NCBI RefSeq assembly: GCF_003711515.1 | Contig: NW_021167079.1 | Span: forward strand, 1,911,471 to 1,975,470 | Direction of reading: 5' to 3' | Length of the DNA stretch: 64,000 nt | Source of the DNA: Sodiomyces alkalinus F11 | Lineage: Eukaryota; Ascomycota; Sordariomycetes; Glomerellales; Plectosphaerellaceae | Part shown: in pieces, positions 45,258 through 56,304 of the stretch | Position numbering within the stretch: the stretch's first letter is position 1 | How the letters are laid out: the number at the start of each line of letters is the position of its first letter | Notes under the pieces: generated by a model | Told to the model about the DNA's origin: nothing | The model's input: only the letters and a program-made list of their open reading frames with translations | The model's database searches: none | Position numbers and translations under genes: made by a program

Positions 45258-45840
45258 TCATGCAGGCGCGACAAAGCTGGGGAAACATTCAGCGAGAGTC
45301 TTCCGGTGCTTGTTGTCGGCATGCTCGGTCAAACTGCAGCCCGCGAATGTCAGCCGTCTTGACACTCTATGGTCAAGGGGGAGATGGCGCTGGAATCGGG
45401 ATCTTACGCTGGTGCCTTTGTCGTTTTGAGGAAAGTGGCCTTGCAAACAATGCACTGGATATCCTTGGCCGCGGCGTTCTAAGGCGGAGAGAGGATGGGT
45501 TAGCAGATGGGGGACCTTTTTTTTTACTTTTTTTTTTTTTTTTTTTTTACAAGAGACCGAGAGGAAACGACCTAGAATGGGGAGGCAAAGAGAAGGGGGG
45601 GCAATGGTGTTGTCGCTTGGGCTCTGCACGAAAACTGAACGTACAACTTTGAGTTGGGATTTGGCGACCTTGGTGTCCTTCTGGTTGCGTTCCCGCTTCT
45701 GCTGAGCTCTCGCGCCCTGTAAAAGATGGTTAGTCTTATTCGTGGCTTGCAGTTCTCCAGACCGTATTACAATGTCTCCCCCCCAAAAGCATCAGAAATC
45801 ACATGCGCTCGAATCGAAGCGATTCACTTACGTTGCCCAT
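45258..45840 (-). CDS. ZNF706/At2g23090-like small zinc-finger protein
   Basis: Small conserved eukaryotic protein with a basic N-terminal 4F5/SERF-like stretch and one C2H2-type zinc finger. Four exons, 45840-45832, 45716-45645, 45478-45408 and 45333-45258, give 75 residues. The product reads MGN, GARAQQKRERNQKDTKVAKS, QLKV, NAAAKDIQCIVCKATFLKTT, KAPA, LTEHADNKHRKTLAECFPSF, VAPA. Zinc ligands: CIVC plus HADNKH. The first coding exon is just nine nucleotides (ATG GGC AAC), followed by GTAAGT. Intron 2 contains a long poly-T. Function is poorly known; human ZNF706 has been linked to translation and stem-cell state. Identification rests on the diagnostic MGN(G)xRAQxKRERN start and the spaced Cys/His residues. 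A plain ORF search misses it. Confidence 0.9.
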
Positions 45841-46404
45841 AGTTGTTTCTGCGTGAGTATGAGAGCGGTTTTATGTTCTTTGGTAGCCAATTTCCAGCGG
45901 GTGGGTATGTAGCAAGCGCGTGTCGATGTTCGCAAGTCGTCGGAGAAGTCGAGGCGAGTTGAAGGAGAGGGATCGGAACAAGCTGTCCCTCGTGAAACGG
46001 ACAGGCTCTTTTTTTCTCCCCCTTCCGATTCAAGGTGAAGAACGGGGTCGGCATTGGCGGCAAAATCCACTGATAGGCAAATTCCGGCACCTATCATTTA
46101 TGGGGATCACCAGCCACGTTCAGAGGGGTTGACGGTGTGGCTGGTACTGGCTCAGGATCAAGAGGTTACAAAGTACTTCGTACAAACCACACGGATCAGT
46201 TTCGCGTTGATACCTCGCCCCAGAGACTGTACTAATAACGAGTAGATACTCAAGGAATAGGACTCCAGACTAATAACCTCACGGGAATCTCAATTGGACT
46301 TGGTAAACCTTCGGACTGCCAATTTTAGGTCTTTGTGTTTACCCGAGCTGCTAAGTTTCTCGCGTCCTCGGTTCTGGCTTGTCCTGTTGGGAGATCGAGC
46401 AGCT
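45841..46404. promoter_or_regulatory. Divergent promoter region
   Basis: A 564-bp interval between the divergent ZNF706-like and HhH-protein genes. It includes one exact GTACTTCGTAC palindrome at 46173-46183. No other supportable element. Confidence 0.5.
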
Positions 46405-47424
46405 ATGGCGGGCAGTTCCAAAGCCGTCTGGCCGGATACACTGGACAGGAGCCAATTTGACGAGCTCGTTGCTTCATACAAGCCTCTCATAGCAACCATC
46501 TCGAAGGTTAAGGATGGTGAGTCCATCCCTGCTATCTTCCGTCGCAGTTTGGCGGATGCTTCATCCTGCCTCATCCACGCGTCTGGGGTGCAGCGTCCTA
46601 ACACCGCACTCGGGTGTACTCAACAGCGAAGCCCAGCCAAAAGTCATTAGAGGAATTAGATCGATTTCGCTATGCCGAAGCTCCATCCCTGTTTTCCCAG
46701 AATCATCCTAAGCGGGCCATGAGCCACGAGGACGTCAAAGTCCTGGTGGACTGGAAGTTGTAAGGCGAGACCCGTCTCTCACTTCTATGTTCCTTGAGCG
46801 TAGCCATAGCGCGTGTCTTGGGACGAAAATTGTGCCCTTTTTCTGACTGGGAACAGGCGGCATGGCAGATTTCGACCAACCCTCATGAAGCTGGTTTCCT
46901 CCAATGACCCAGAGAATGTTGAAGAGACCATCAAACAAGGAATCGATATTTACCGAGACGAGTCGGACGCATCCAAGAGCCTCAAGATGCTGACCAAGTT
47001 GAAAGGCATCGGGCCGGCTACCGCATCACTTCTCTTAGCCGTGCATTTTCCAGACGAGGTCCCCTTCTTCTCCGACGAGTCGTATTACTGGCTCTGTAAC
47101 AAGGGTCAACAGGGCCCGCTGAAGTACAACATGAAGGAGTACGAAACTCTCATCTCATCAGCTCGCAAGTTGATGAAGCGGCTCGGCGTCGCAGCTATCG
47201 ACGTGGAAAGGGCCTCCTATGTTGCAATGAAAGGAGACGGAAAGCCTGTGGCAGTTGGACCTGCTGCATCGACGAAATCCAAGCTGAACGCTGGTTCCTC
47301 AGGCACCGGCCCGTCGTCTGCAAAGCGGAAAACGATGTCTAAAGATGATGAGGCGACAGAACCCCAAGAAGCCCTTCCCCTCAGGCGGTCAAAACGCGGC
47401 AGAGGTCTCACTTCCGATGCGTAA
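46405..47424 (+). CDS. Conserved fungal protein with a helix-hairpin-helix motif
   Basis: Exons 46405-46516, 46627-46759 and 46857-47424 give 270 residues. I know no named function. The N-terminal part is MAGSSKAVWPDTLDRSQFDE; the middle has MSHEDVKVLVDWKLRHGRFR across intron 2. The segment LTKLKGIGPATASLLLAVHF looks like the helix-hairpin-helix (LxGIGxxTA) of DNA glycosylases, but the catalytic Lys/Asp context that follows in those enzymes is not obvious: the sequence goes on PDEVPFFSDESYYWL. The C-terminus is disordered and basic, ending LRRSKRGRGLTSDA, with an NLS-like patch. A nuclear, DNA-associated role is a guess from the HhH and the basic tail. Donors GTGAGT and GTAAGG, acceptors ACAG. 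Confidence 0.82.
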
Positions 47425-48555
47425 CGAAGAAAGTGTCTTCAAGGTCTCTGAGCTCACGGTAATGTTGGGAGACGAACCTGCTGCCCCCACTTCTCGTAAT
47501 GACAGGGCAAGGAAGCTGGTCATAATTAATAGCCAGTGGTGATATTTTGGGGAGTCATGTAATTACTTTCACCATTAGTCCGAAGAATGATGAAGAAGTG
47601 ACGGGCTTCTCGCCCATGAGAGGTTGTACTTCGTAGATAACTGTGACCCTTTCCCAATTGACGATATAGGGGCAGTCGTCACGGATGCAATCTCATGGAA
47701 GAGAAGGTGAGGAATGGCATCAAAATTTGGGCCTTCGGCCACAAACATTTCGAAGCTGCTGCGAAGCGGCATCAGTGTAATTACGTATTATGTCGACAAC
47801 TTGGCAGGCGTTGAGCCACAATGTAGCCACAATACAGCCACCCCCTCCTTGTTGACTAGTGCGTACCTACCTTATACAGTAACCAAGGTGAGTGCGGTAA
47901 CCGTCGGTGAGGGCCACCTACTTGAGACTGGCTCCGAAGTAGCGGTGTTTTCTGAAATGAGGGCATGATCAACGATCCTGTCATATAATCAGAGAATTCC
48001 GTGTTACTGGGCTCAAATGGCTAGTAGAAAATACTACTGCAAGTCTTAAATTGAGATGCTAAGCTCCGACATCTAAAGAAGAAGTGAAAATGTCCGGAAC
48101 GAAACCGCCGAGTTCGTAGGGAATTGTATCCGTGTTGTACATCCGTACTTCATAGGTACGGTGGTACCTAGGTGCCTTAAAGGACCCACATTGCACTCAC
48201 CGATTGTGGGGTCATCGGCGGACCCAGCTCGTCGGACGACCATCCGAAACTTAATGTCACGTTCAGTCTTACTAAACTCCAAACTTCCAGGCCCATCGCC
48301 GACCAAGACTTTCTATTCACGCGTCTTCTCTCGTTTTAACGTTTCGTATCTCGCCTGTAACGATACCTGACGTTGGCGATTCTTATTCTACATTGAGGTT
48401 ATTCGCAGCGGGGTTCTGAGCGGAACCAGCGTCCGCCCTTGTCCCGCCGTCGCCGTTTCATCTTCCTTTTTTTCTTCCTTTTCTTTTTTTCTTCTTTTTC
48501 GGTTTGGCCGCTTCCGGGGCCCTCCTTACCTTAAACCATCCTTCTCACGCTTACC
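47425..48555. other. Intergenic, promoter of the DUF1479 gene
   Basis: A 1.1 kb stretch between two plus-strand genes, no gene seen. GGTAC words at about 48,154-48,172 and a CT/T-rich tract at 48,460-48,500, just before the start codon, typical of a fungal core promoter and leader. Confidence 0.5.
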
Positions 48556-50280
48556 ATGGAGGAGAAGCGATACTCGGTCCACAACGTAGGGCAGACTCAT
48601 GACTTTTACGGTTCTCATGTCGAAGATGACGGCCTGTCCTCGCCATACTCATCTGCTCCCTTCACCGATACCTCCATGACCACAACCTCCCCTGACATGT
48701 TCACCCCGCCGCTCATGTCCTTCGACCCACCCAGCATGCTCTGGACCCAGTCTCTACCGTACGATTACTCACAACAGCACCAGTTTCAGCAGAGCTGGCT
48801 CGGCCATGACATGAATTTCGAGTTACCGCTCCCCGACTCCCCTCCGCCCAAGCCTGTAGCCCCGCGTGGCGCTCCTCTGGCAACCGTAGCCCAGGAAGAC
48901 CCGCCTCCTTTGCCTCCACGCTTTGCCCAGATCAAGCAGGGCCTCATCGCCGGCAAGGAAAACGCCATCTCCGACTCGTGGGACAGGCTCCTCGTTGCAC
49001 TCCGAGCCGAGATTGCCTTGATTGAAGTTACCAAGTCTGACATCATCCCCTCCATCGACTTTGCCCATCTCGAAGACCGAAACAAGGTTAGCGAGTTCTC
49101 GGCAAAGCTCAAGAAGAGGGGCGCCGCCATCATTCGCAAGGTCGTCCCCTCCGAGGACGTCATGGAGTGGAAAGAGGAAACGGATGAGTACCTTTCCAGC
49201 AACCCTTCCACCAAGTCTTGGCCTACCCGGGACCCTCATCTCATGGGCATCTACTGGACCCCAGCCCAGATTAAGGGCCGCGGTCATCCAAATATTCTCG
49301 CCGCCCAGAAGTTTCTCATGAGCCTATGGCACTCCAGCGACCGAGACGCCTTGGTATCCAACAACTTCCCCGTCTCCTACGCCGACCGCCTGCGTATACG
49401 GGCCCCCGGCGACTCGACCTGGCACCTGAATGCCCACGTCGACGGCGGCAGCGTCGAGCGCTGGGAGTCGGACGGCTACGGCCGAGCGGGGACGTACCAA
49501 ACCATCTGGGACGGTCGTTGGGAGGACTACGATCCCTGGGAGAGTAGCACCCGTCTAAGGGTAACCTCCGACCTCTATAACGGCGCCGGCTCCTGTTCCA
49601 TGTTCCGCATGTTTCAGGGCTGGTTATCCATGTCCGACGTCGATCCATCCGAGGGTACCCTGCTTCTATGCCCTATGCTTCAGCTCGCCACAGCCTATTT
49701 CCTCCTCCGCCCCTTCTTCTCCCCGCGCGTCCCCGCCTCGGCCGCCCCCACCGCCGCCGCCTTCCTCAGCCGCGATAACTGGGCCCTCGACTTCTCCCAG
49801 ACCTCCGTCATCCAGGGCGCGGTACCTTCTTACACGCAGGAGCTCAACTCCGTCCTCCATCCTCACCTCCAACTCGACAAGTCCCTCGTCCGCATCCCCC
49901 GCGTCGAGCCCGGCGACTACGTCGTCTGGCACCCGGATATGGTCTACGGCGTCGACAAGGTCCCGCCCCACGCTAAGCCCGCCACCATCATGTATATCCC
50001 CGCCTGCCCCCTCACCCAGACCAACGCCCTCTACCTCGCTCGCCAACGCAAGGCCTTCCTCCTCGGCCAACCGTGCCCAGACTTTGGCGGCGGCAAGGGC
50101 GAGACCACCCACCTCGGTCGCCCCGGAACTCAGGAGGTCAATGACGCCGGCGGGGACGAAGCCCTCCGCGCTATGGGTCTGATGCCTTGGGAGGAAGACG
50201 ACGCTTCCAGTCCTAACGAGGTGGCGCTCGTCCGTTTGGCTAACGGCATCTTATTCCCAGACAGGTTTGACATGTGTTGA
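48556..50280 (+). CDS. DUF1479 family protein (2OG-Fe(II) oxygenase-like)
   Basis: Single-exon gene, 574 residues. Residues 1-120 are disordered (rich in Ser, Thr, Pro, Gln); the DUF1479 domain follows from about residue 125: FAQIKQGLIAGKENAISDSW, LKKRGAAIIRKVVPSEDVME and GIYWTPAQIKGRGHPNILAA. The double-stranded beta-helix core has AHVDGGSVERWESDGYG, an HxD pair typical of Fe(II)/2OG enzymes, and the distal region DYVVWHPDMVYGVDKVPP. This matches the DUF1479 group (bacterial YbiU and fungal homologues), whose reaction is not established. The long low-complexity N-terminus is absent from bacterial members. Residues 375-395 contain an Ala/Pro-rich insertion (PRVPASAAPTAAAF) within the core. 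ATG at 48556 is preceded by a CT-rich leader. The family is certain; the reaction is not. Confidence 0.88.
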   Translation: MEEKRYSVHNVGQTHDFYGSHVEDDGLSSPYSSAPFTDTSMTTTSPDMFTPPLMSFDPPSMLWTQSLPYDYSQQHQFQQSWLGHDMNFELPLPDSPPPKPVAPRGAPLATVAQEDPPPLPPRFAQIKQGLIAGKENAISDSWDRLLVALRAEIALIEVTKSDIIPSIDFAHLEDRNKVSEFSAKLKKRGAAIIRKVVPSEDVMEWKEETDEYLSSNPSTKSWPTRDPHLMGIYWTPAQIKGRGHPNILAAQKFLMSLWHSSDRDALVSNNFPVSYADRLRIRAPGDSTWHLNAHVDGGSVERWESDGYGRAGTYQTIWDGRWEDYDPWESSTRLRVTSDLYNGAGSCSMFRMFQGWLSMSDVDPSEGTLLLCPMLQLATAYFLLRPFFSPRVPASAAPTAAAFLSRDNWALDFSQTSVIQGAVPSYTQELNSVLHPHLQLDKSLVRIPRVEPGDYVVWHPDMVYGVDKVPPHAKPATIMYIPACPLTQTNALYLARQRKAFLLGQPCPDFGGGKGETTHLGRPGTQEVNDAGGDEALRAMGLMPWEEDDASSPNEVALVRLANGILFPDRFDMC

Positions 50281-51133
50281 CAAGGCAGCGTTCTTGACTT
50301 ACTTTCTTTCTTTTGCTAGTCTCAATCTCGTGGATGGACAGACAGGCAGGCGTTGCTGAGGGGAATCAAGACACGTTATTTATTCATATATTTTCACTTA
50401 CGATACCTCCATGTTGGGGAAAGAAAAAGCCAGAGTGTTTGGGAAGGATTGCTGCTCGGTAGGCTAGGCGTATGAAAGATGTACCGGGGTATGGGCAAAG
50501 GGGGGAGAGAAAAAAAAGTAAAAAAAGGAAGAAAAAAAGGGGAAAAAATGAAAGAAATAGCATCACACAGTTCGGAGACACGGAATTTAGGTGGAGGTCC
50601 ATAATATCTTGCGCATAACATCGACCCTAGACTTAAAAGGCTTGCATTGGCAATTTACCCTGTTAACAATATCATCCACATGCCTGTACAAAATACTACC
50701 TCCAAATAACGCCACTTGATGAGGATACACTCTGTCACACCCATAATCTCGACAACTTCCCAACCAGCATTGAAATTATCCCCATGGTTCTGTTTCCGAG
50801 GCAAGTCCACACCAGATACTTTTAATCGGCAAATCCCCGCTCAACAATGACTTTTCCCACTTGGGCCCTGTATGATTCGCCCGGTCGCTGTTCGTGCCAT
50901 GCCCGCAGGATATATATTGTGCACCCTGACAAGCAAGGCATCAACGTCGGCCTCGCTCTTGCAGGAAGAGGTATTGCCGCCTCCGATCTCCTGGGATGAA
51001 TCCACCCCCAGAGGCTCAAGACCTTCGTTCCCGACCCGGCTTGGATTCTGGCAAGGACACTAGTGGACGACAATGTTCGTCCCCGAGGCGCGGAGGGGCC
51101 ATGCAGAGGGACCTCAGGAGCCCAGGCCGGTAT
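50281..51133. other. Intergenic, convergent 3' ends
   Basis: An 853-bp interval between the 3' ends of the DUF1479 and BAP31-like genes. A-rich tract at 50,510-50,550. No gene seen. Confidence 0.5.
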
Positions 51134-52080
51134 TTAATCGGCCTTCTTGTCTCCGGCAGGCAGTCCGGTAGCCTTCGAGTATTTCTCGCTGAGTTCATCC
51201 CAGGCTTTGTGAAGTTGTTCGCTCTGCTTCTTCAGGTTCTTGAGATCCTGGTCCTTGTGCTCGACTTCGGCGCGGAGCCGGGCAATCTCGCCCGGCTTAC
51301 CGCTCATGGCAAGCTTCTCCGACTCCTTAGCGTCCTTGCGGGTGCCCTCGTAGGCCTTGACGCGGTCCTCGAGACGCATCACCTCCAGAATCATGACATA
51401 GGTCCGGTTGAGGATCAAGGAGAGGAAGAGCGTGAAACCGCACAGGTACATGTTGCGCTGGGAGTAGAACTTGCGGGCCTGGACCTCAAGTCGCTCGTGG
51501 CCCATGACAGCACTATTCGGAGAGGGGTGGTAGGGTTAGCGTTAGTGCCATACATCGGCGACCACCGGGCTTGGGGGTAGGTGGCCGCGACTGGGAAGAC
51601 GAGTGGTGAAGTGCAGGGTGCATGAAAAATCAAGGTATACTGTGGCATGACATACGCATTGTTCTGCTTCTCAGTGGCCATGGCCAATTCGACCTGAACC
51701 CTCCATACGCGGTTAACGCTGTCGATGAAAAGGATAAGAATGAAGACGAATGTGATCTTCATCCAATACTGAATCTTGGCTATAACAGGGCTTTCGGAGA
51801 TGAACCTGCAGATAAGAGAAACTGTTAGCTCGCACATCGACTCCGGGAATTGAGATCAAGTCTCCAAGGGAACCGTACGTAAACAGCTTCCTCTTGACAG
51901 TAAAGGGTAGCGGCAGAATCAGGAGCATGAAGAGAAGCATCTCCAGCATCAGGAGCACGAACACCTATGGCCATGGTTAATCATGCTGACCGTTGGTGCT
52001 GGATACCAATGTCGTGACCCCGAGGAGAGCCCACCGGGACCTAGTAGAGAGAAACATACGAGCGTGTAGTAGAGCGTCAT
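51134..52080 (-). CDS. BAP31/Yet-like ER membrane protein
   Basis: Endoplasmic-reticulum membrane protein of the B-cell-receptor-associated 31 family (yeast Yet1/Yet3), involved in sorting of membrane proteins at ER exit. Exons 52080-52060, 51964-51879, 51805-51656 and 51512-51134 give 211 residues. Three membrane spans: VFVLLMLEMLLFMLLILPLP; WMKITFVFILILFIDSVNRV; MYLCGFTLFLSLILNRTYVM. Then a cytosolic coiled coil (EIARLRAEVEHKDQDLKNLK). The last four residues, KKAD, fit a KKxx ER-retrieval signal. The first exon codes only seven residues (MTLYYTL), a common arrangement in this family. The head of the coiled coil lies in exon 4 with the third span. Confidence 0.92.
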
Positions 52081-52885
52081 TTTGATTTTGGGGGGCTCTG
52101 CCTGGCTTCTCTGCCAATGGTTGTTGTGAGGTGGGAAGAAGGAGAGGTGTTTGTTGTGGTGCGACGAAGGGGAAGAGGAGTAAGAAAAGGCGGTTAGTAT
52201 GTTGTTTTGCAGAGACGACGTGAGAAAGAGTGGCCTTTTTATGGAGGACGACAGAGACAAGGTAGCTGGAGTGGAACGAGCTTGTGGAGATGTTTGGCAA
52301 GGAGTTGGTGCTTGTGCTTGGTTCTTGGTGCCTACGTGTGACGATGGGAGGGAGCTGCTCAGCCTCGACTTGTCATGACGTATTCATTCCAAACATGAAA
52401 CCCCAGAAAAAAATCAATATTAGATAATCACCCAGCCCCACCATCCCGGCTTTCGGTGCAACAACCTGTGACCGGAGACATCTCTGGCTTTGGCCCTGGA
52501 ATATTGTATATGTACAACTGCCACCTGAATCTGGAAATTGAATCAGAAGAAACTGACTTCGTATAAACACCACAAAAATGCATAAGTGAATTTGTTTCTT
52601 TTAATGATTAAGCCTGCTATAATAACAACAAAATCATGCCCCAACCCTTGCGCCTGCAACACCCAATATCTCTCATACTTCTGGTTCCGACCGAGACGCA
52701 GTACGTGGTACATCCCGTATCCGCCACCTGCACATTTACACAACGGATGTACCCAACAAGAAGGACTCCCGGCTTCTCTAGGTAAGGTAGATAAGTAACT
52801 GATCCCAAGCCAGCCGTCACACGTGCATGTACCGTAGAGACAAGCCGTGTCCTTTTTCTTTTCTTTTATTTCTTGGGCGAATACC
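52081..52885. other. BAP31-like gene promoter and PEX13 3' flank
   Basis: An 805-bp interval between two minus-strand genes. No gene seen. CT/AG-rich near the start codon at 52080 and a short GGTA word (CTAGGTAAGGTAG near 52,780). Confidence 0.5.
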
Positions 52886-54288
52886 TTAGGAATAGAACTG
52901 GCTCTTCTGGAAACTCTCGGCGCTCACATCCCCAATCTTGCTCTTAACCGGCTCCGGTACGCTCTCGGTGGTGCTGGTGGTCATGGAGTTCGCCCTGCTG
53001 CTATCGCTCGCCGCGGGCTTGATGGCCGCCACTGGCTGACCCGGCCTCTTCAGTACCTCGAGATAGGTAGACGGGAGGTATCCCATGCGACCGTCGCGGG
53101 CCCGGCATCGCCACCACTCGCTCGGATTTCCGATAGGATCGCACTTGCTCAGCACTGCCACGAGGTCGCCCTTGCGGACTTCCATGTCGACATCCCGCAC
53201 CTCATTGCCGGCCTGTGGGGTGAAGTCGTAGAGCACACGGCAGTAGTCAAGCTTAGAAGGGTCAAGCTGCTGCAGCATGCCCTGCTCGCTGAGCCTCCGA
53301 CGCTCTTCCTCCTCGGCGGAAGCGGCGAGGGCATTGATCATCTTGCGCATCAGGTAGGGGAGGCCGAAGGCGGCGAGGAGGAAGAAGAAGAGAGGCTTGC
53401 GGCTGGCCTTGGGCGGGCCGAGCGGGGTGCCGTCAGGGCCAATGGGTTGGCGGCCCTCGAACTTCGCAAATGCCGCTGGGGTGAGAGCTGTGGCGTCGGC
53501 TGGTGGTGGCCGACCGGTGAGCTTGGCGAATAAAGTCCGTAGCCAGCGCATGACGGTGAAGATTCCGAGTACGGAGCCGAGTGTATCTTTCAGGTTGCCG
53601 AACTGTTCGGCAACTGATACCATGGCTGCAAAGGATAGAAAAGTCAGCAATCCGACATTTTCAAATTTGCTGCGCCAGGATCCGGTTGGGTTGCGCCCGG
53701 GGGGGTGGATTGACTGAAGGGGTTCAACATACCAAAGAAGCTCGAGTGTGTGGCCATGTAGGTGCTCTCAAGCATCTGGGAAAACCCGCCAAAAGCCTGG
53801 ACAATTCCTTGCAGCATCTGGAAAGTCGCCTGCGTGCTGTTGTTGAATTGGTTTGTCAAGCTGTTGGGATCGCCATGGGGCTGCATGCCCGGCATCCCGC
53901 CGTACATGCCGCCGCCCATGCCGCCGCCGTACATTGAGCCGTAGCCGCCATAACCACCGTACATGCTGCCCCCACCATACCCTCCATATCCACCGAGCCT
54001 CGAGTAGGGGCTGTAACCGGCGCCATAGCTTCCGTATGGGCTCGTCATGGCTGAGCTGTAGGCCGCGGCGTTTTGGTTGACGGCAGAGGCGAGGGTCGCA
54101 GGACGTTGTGGTACAGCAGGTGGTATAGATGAGGAAGCGGTGCTTGTCGAACTATGAAACGCGGAGGTGGCGGCTGCGGACGTTGGTGATGTGGCGGTGG
54201 CGGTTGTTGGTTGAGTTGCCGTCTGGGTGACAGACCTTGCGTGTAGCTGTTGCACTTGTCGCTCCCAAGGTTTAGGGGGAGATGCCAT
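52886..54288 (-). CDS. PEX13: Peroxin 13 (peroxisomal docking complex)
   Basis: Peroxisomal membrane protein of the Pex13/Pex14 docking complex for matrix protein import. Exons 54288-53733 and 53625-52886 give 431 residues. The N-terminus MASPPKPWERQVQQL has the conserved PPKPWE motif. A Gly/Tyr-rich region follows (GGYGGYGGGSMYGGYGGYGS), which in related Pex13 proteins has phase-separating, pore-forming properties. A membrane span lies at about residues 263-277 (PLFFFLLAAFGLPYL), and the SH3 domain at about 312-377 with VLYDFTP, EWWRCRARDGRMGYLPSTYL, the ALYDY and WWxxR core motifs of SH3. The donor is GTATGT at 53732. The C-terminal tail is Ser/Thr-rich and ends QKSQFYS. Confidence 0.95.
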
Positions 54289-55130
54289 GTTGACCGGCAG
54301 TGTGCCCTGATACTCGAAGTATTCCCTGCGCTGGGTTTGTATCTGGTGTTGGAGGAGGAAATGTCTTTCTATGGGAAAGATTTGACGGACACCAGACGAG
54401 GTGGCGATTCGAAATGGAGGCTTGGTCTCCGCGACGCGTAGGCCCTTACGGCCTTGGAGGGAGTAGCGGCGACCCGTACTCTAGTTTCTTCGATGGAATT
54501 TCGAGAAGCACAAAAGGGGGAAAGTGGTCGGTTCTGGTCCATGCGAGATGGAAAAGTTGGTGAGGAGTCACAATCGTGTCGTGACCGCAAGTTGGGGGTG
54601 GAGGTGGAGGTGGTTAGAATCATGAGTCGGGACCTGAAAACCGGGGGTGGAGACCGACGACCAGTTTGTTTCTTCGTTCAATCTTGGTCCAGCGTCCTGT
54701 CCAAGGTACCTAAGCGAGCAAGGCTTTCACCTCGGGGTAAGTCTTGGCATACATTTGATTGCCCGTGGCAGCATTTGCCTCGGTAAGACATGTACCTCTA
54801 AACTTATCGGCCTCGGCTTAGGTAGCTTACATCATCAGGACGTACGGGCGTGTTCGGTTATCTGTACACGTACAAAGTATCCGTACAATAGGTACAGTCA
54901 ACATCTAAAAGGATCGAAGCTGTGTACACGATGCGATTATGGAAAGTGCTTCGGTCCTTTTGTCAGACCACTGTACCTAAGGTAATGACGAACGGACTTC
55001 GTAAAAATGCAGTGAGTGAACGTCGACAAACATTGAGAGGTCGACCAGATATTGAACGAGCCCACATCCCCGAGTTCGCTCTTCCATCAAGCGAACTCCA
55101 AGACATGCCTATCAGACAACATCGAGTCGA
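54289..55130. other. Intergenic: PEX13 promoter and NmrA-gene 3' flank
   Basis: An 842-bp interval between two minus-strand genes. No gene seen. The PEX13 promoter should lie in the left part. A GGTACC word lies near 54,705. Confidence 0.5.
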
Positions 55131-56304
55131 CTACTTTAGGTCCTTAAATCCTGGCGCCTGCTTCGCATACTCATTCCACGTCGTCAACTTGTCCTCCACG
55201 ATGGCATGACTCTCCTCCAACCCAGCACCGCCGTAATACCCATACCGCCCTATCAGAAGCAGGGTCTCCAGCATCTCGAGCTTCACAAACTCCGGCCCCG
55301 GAAAAGCCTGCTTGGCCACCTCCGGTGCAACCTCCTGGTACGCCACGTTGGCGCCAGCCTCGGGGAACAGCTCTCGGAAGGTCGCGATGATCTCGTCGGG
55401 AGTTACGTACGCCGTAGCTCCGAGGATCTGTTTCCCGAGCACGGCGTCACGGTGGAGCACCATGCCCTTGATGAACTTGCCCGTGTCTGTCGCCGCTTCG
55501 AAGAGCGGGATTGGCGTGTTGCCGTCGAAGGGGAACCGTAGGGTCCATGCCCCGCCTCGGTCTTCGGCCTTCGCGATCATGCCCTCGGACAGGTTACTCA
55601 TGTAGAAGCCTGCATGGAAGAAGGACACCGGGATGCCGAGTTTGCGGGCGTACTCCTCCACCTCCGCCTTGGAATCAAAGTGGTAGACGTTCGGAAGCGT
55701 GCCGTTGGTGAGTTTTTCGACGTGAGGGAGGGAACTCCAGACGAAGTGGTCGACACCCGCTTCCTGTGGACGAACAAGACGTACAAGGTTAGTACCGTCC
55801 CGTGCTGGGGGGGCCACGGGGGCCAGAAGAGAAAGGGGGAGGGGGGTGAGAAGGTGTCACTGCGATAGTGGGGATTACGCCTTGCCTTGGAAGCGTCAGC
55901 GAGGTTCTTGCCCTGCTGGATTTCGATGTTCTTGTCCAGTTTCTCCCAGTAGTTTGTCACTCCGAACACGGCTGAAGCTCCCGTCACAGCCTTGACCAGT
56001 GAATCTTTGTCCTCGAGGTCGGCCTGCATTCAAGATTCGTCAGTTCGTCGCTCGTGGCTCTCTCGGCAGCCGTCAACACCGCAACAACAGCGTCACACGG
56101 AGCCTCGGGGAGGGGACCGATTCTTACAGCTACCACTTCGACGCCCTTGGGAGCCAAAGCCTTGGCACGGTCTGAAGAGGTATCACGAGTCACAGCACGG
56201 ACGGTCCAGTCGTTCTTGAGTTTGGGATCATTGAGAAAGATGTCGACGACGCTGCCGCCTTGTTTTCCGGTGGCGCCGAACACGGTGATAATATTCTTTG
56301 ACAT
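55131..56304 (-). CDS. NmrA-like family protein (NAD(P)-binding, regulatory or reductase-like)
   Basis: Rossmann-fold protein of the NmrA/HSCARG family, whose members sense NAD(P) redox state or act as atypical reductases. Exons 56304-56128, 56023-55886 and 55763-55131 give 315 residues. Motifs: ITVFGATGKQGGSVVDIFLN (GxxGxxG dinucleotide binding); GASAVFGVTNYWEKLDKN; VDHFVWSSLPHVEKL; VYHFDSKAEVEEYARKLGIP. The classical SDR YxxxK pair is not in its usual place, the norm for NmrA proteins. Intron 2 (55885-55764) has a GC donor (AAG|GCAAGG) and an ACAG acceptor; this gives the conserved join ADASKEAGVDHFVW in phase, while the nearby GT at +9 does not. The substrate or partner is unknown. It lies in a run of minus-strand genes but is not obviously co-regulated with them. 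Confidence 0.88.

Noticed and set aside
48786..50112. Minus frames opposite the DUF1479 gene
   Set aside because: Antisense shadows; Gly/Glu/Arg-rich with no recognised domain.
43600..50280. A secondary-metabolite cluster around the two oxygenase-like genes
   Set aside because: No backbone synthase, transporter or cluster regulator nearby; the neighbours are conserved housekeeping or unknown genes.
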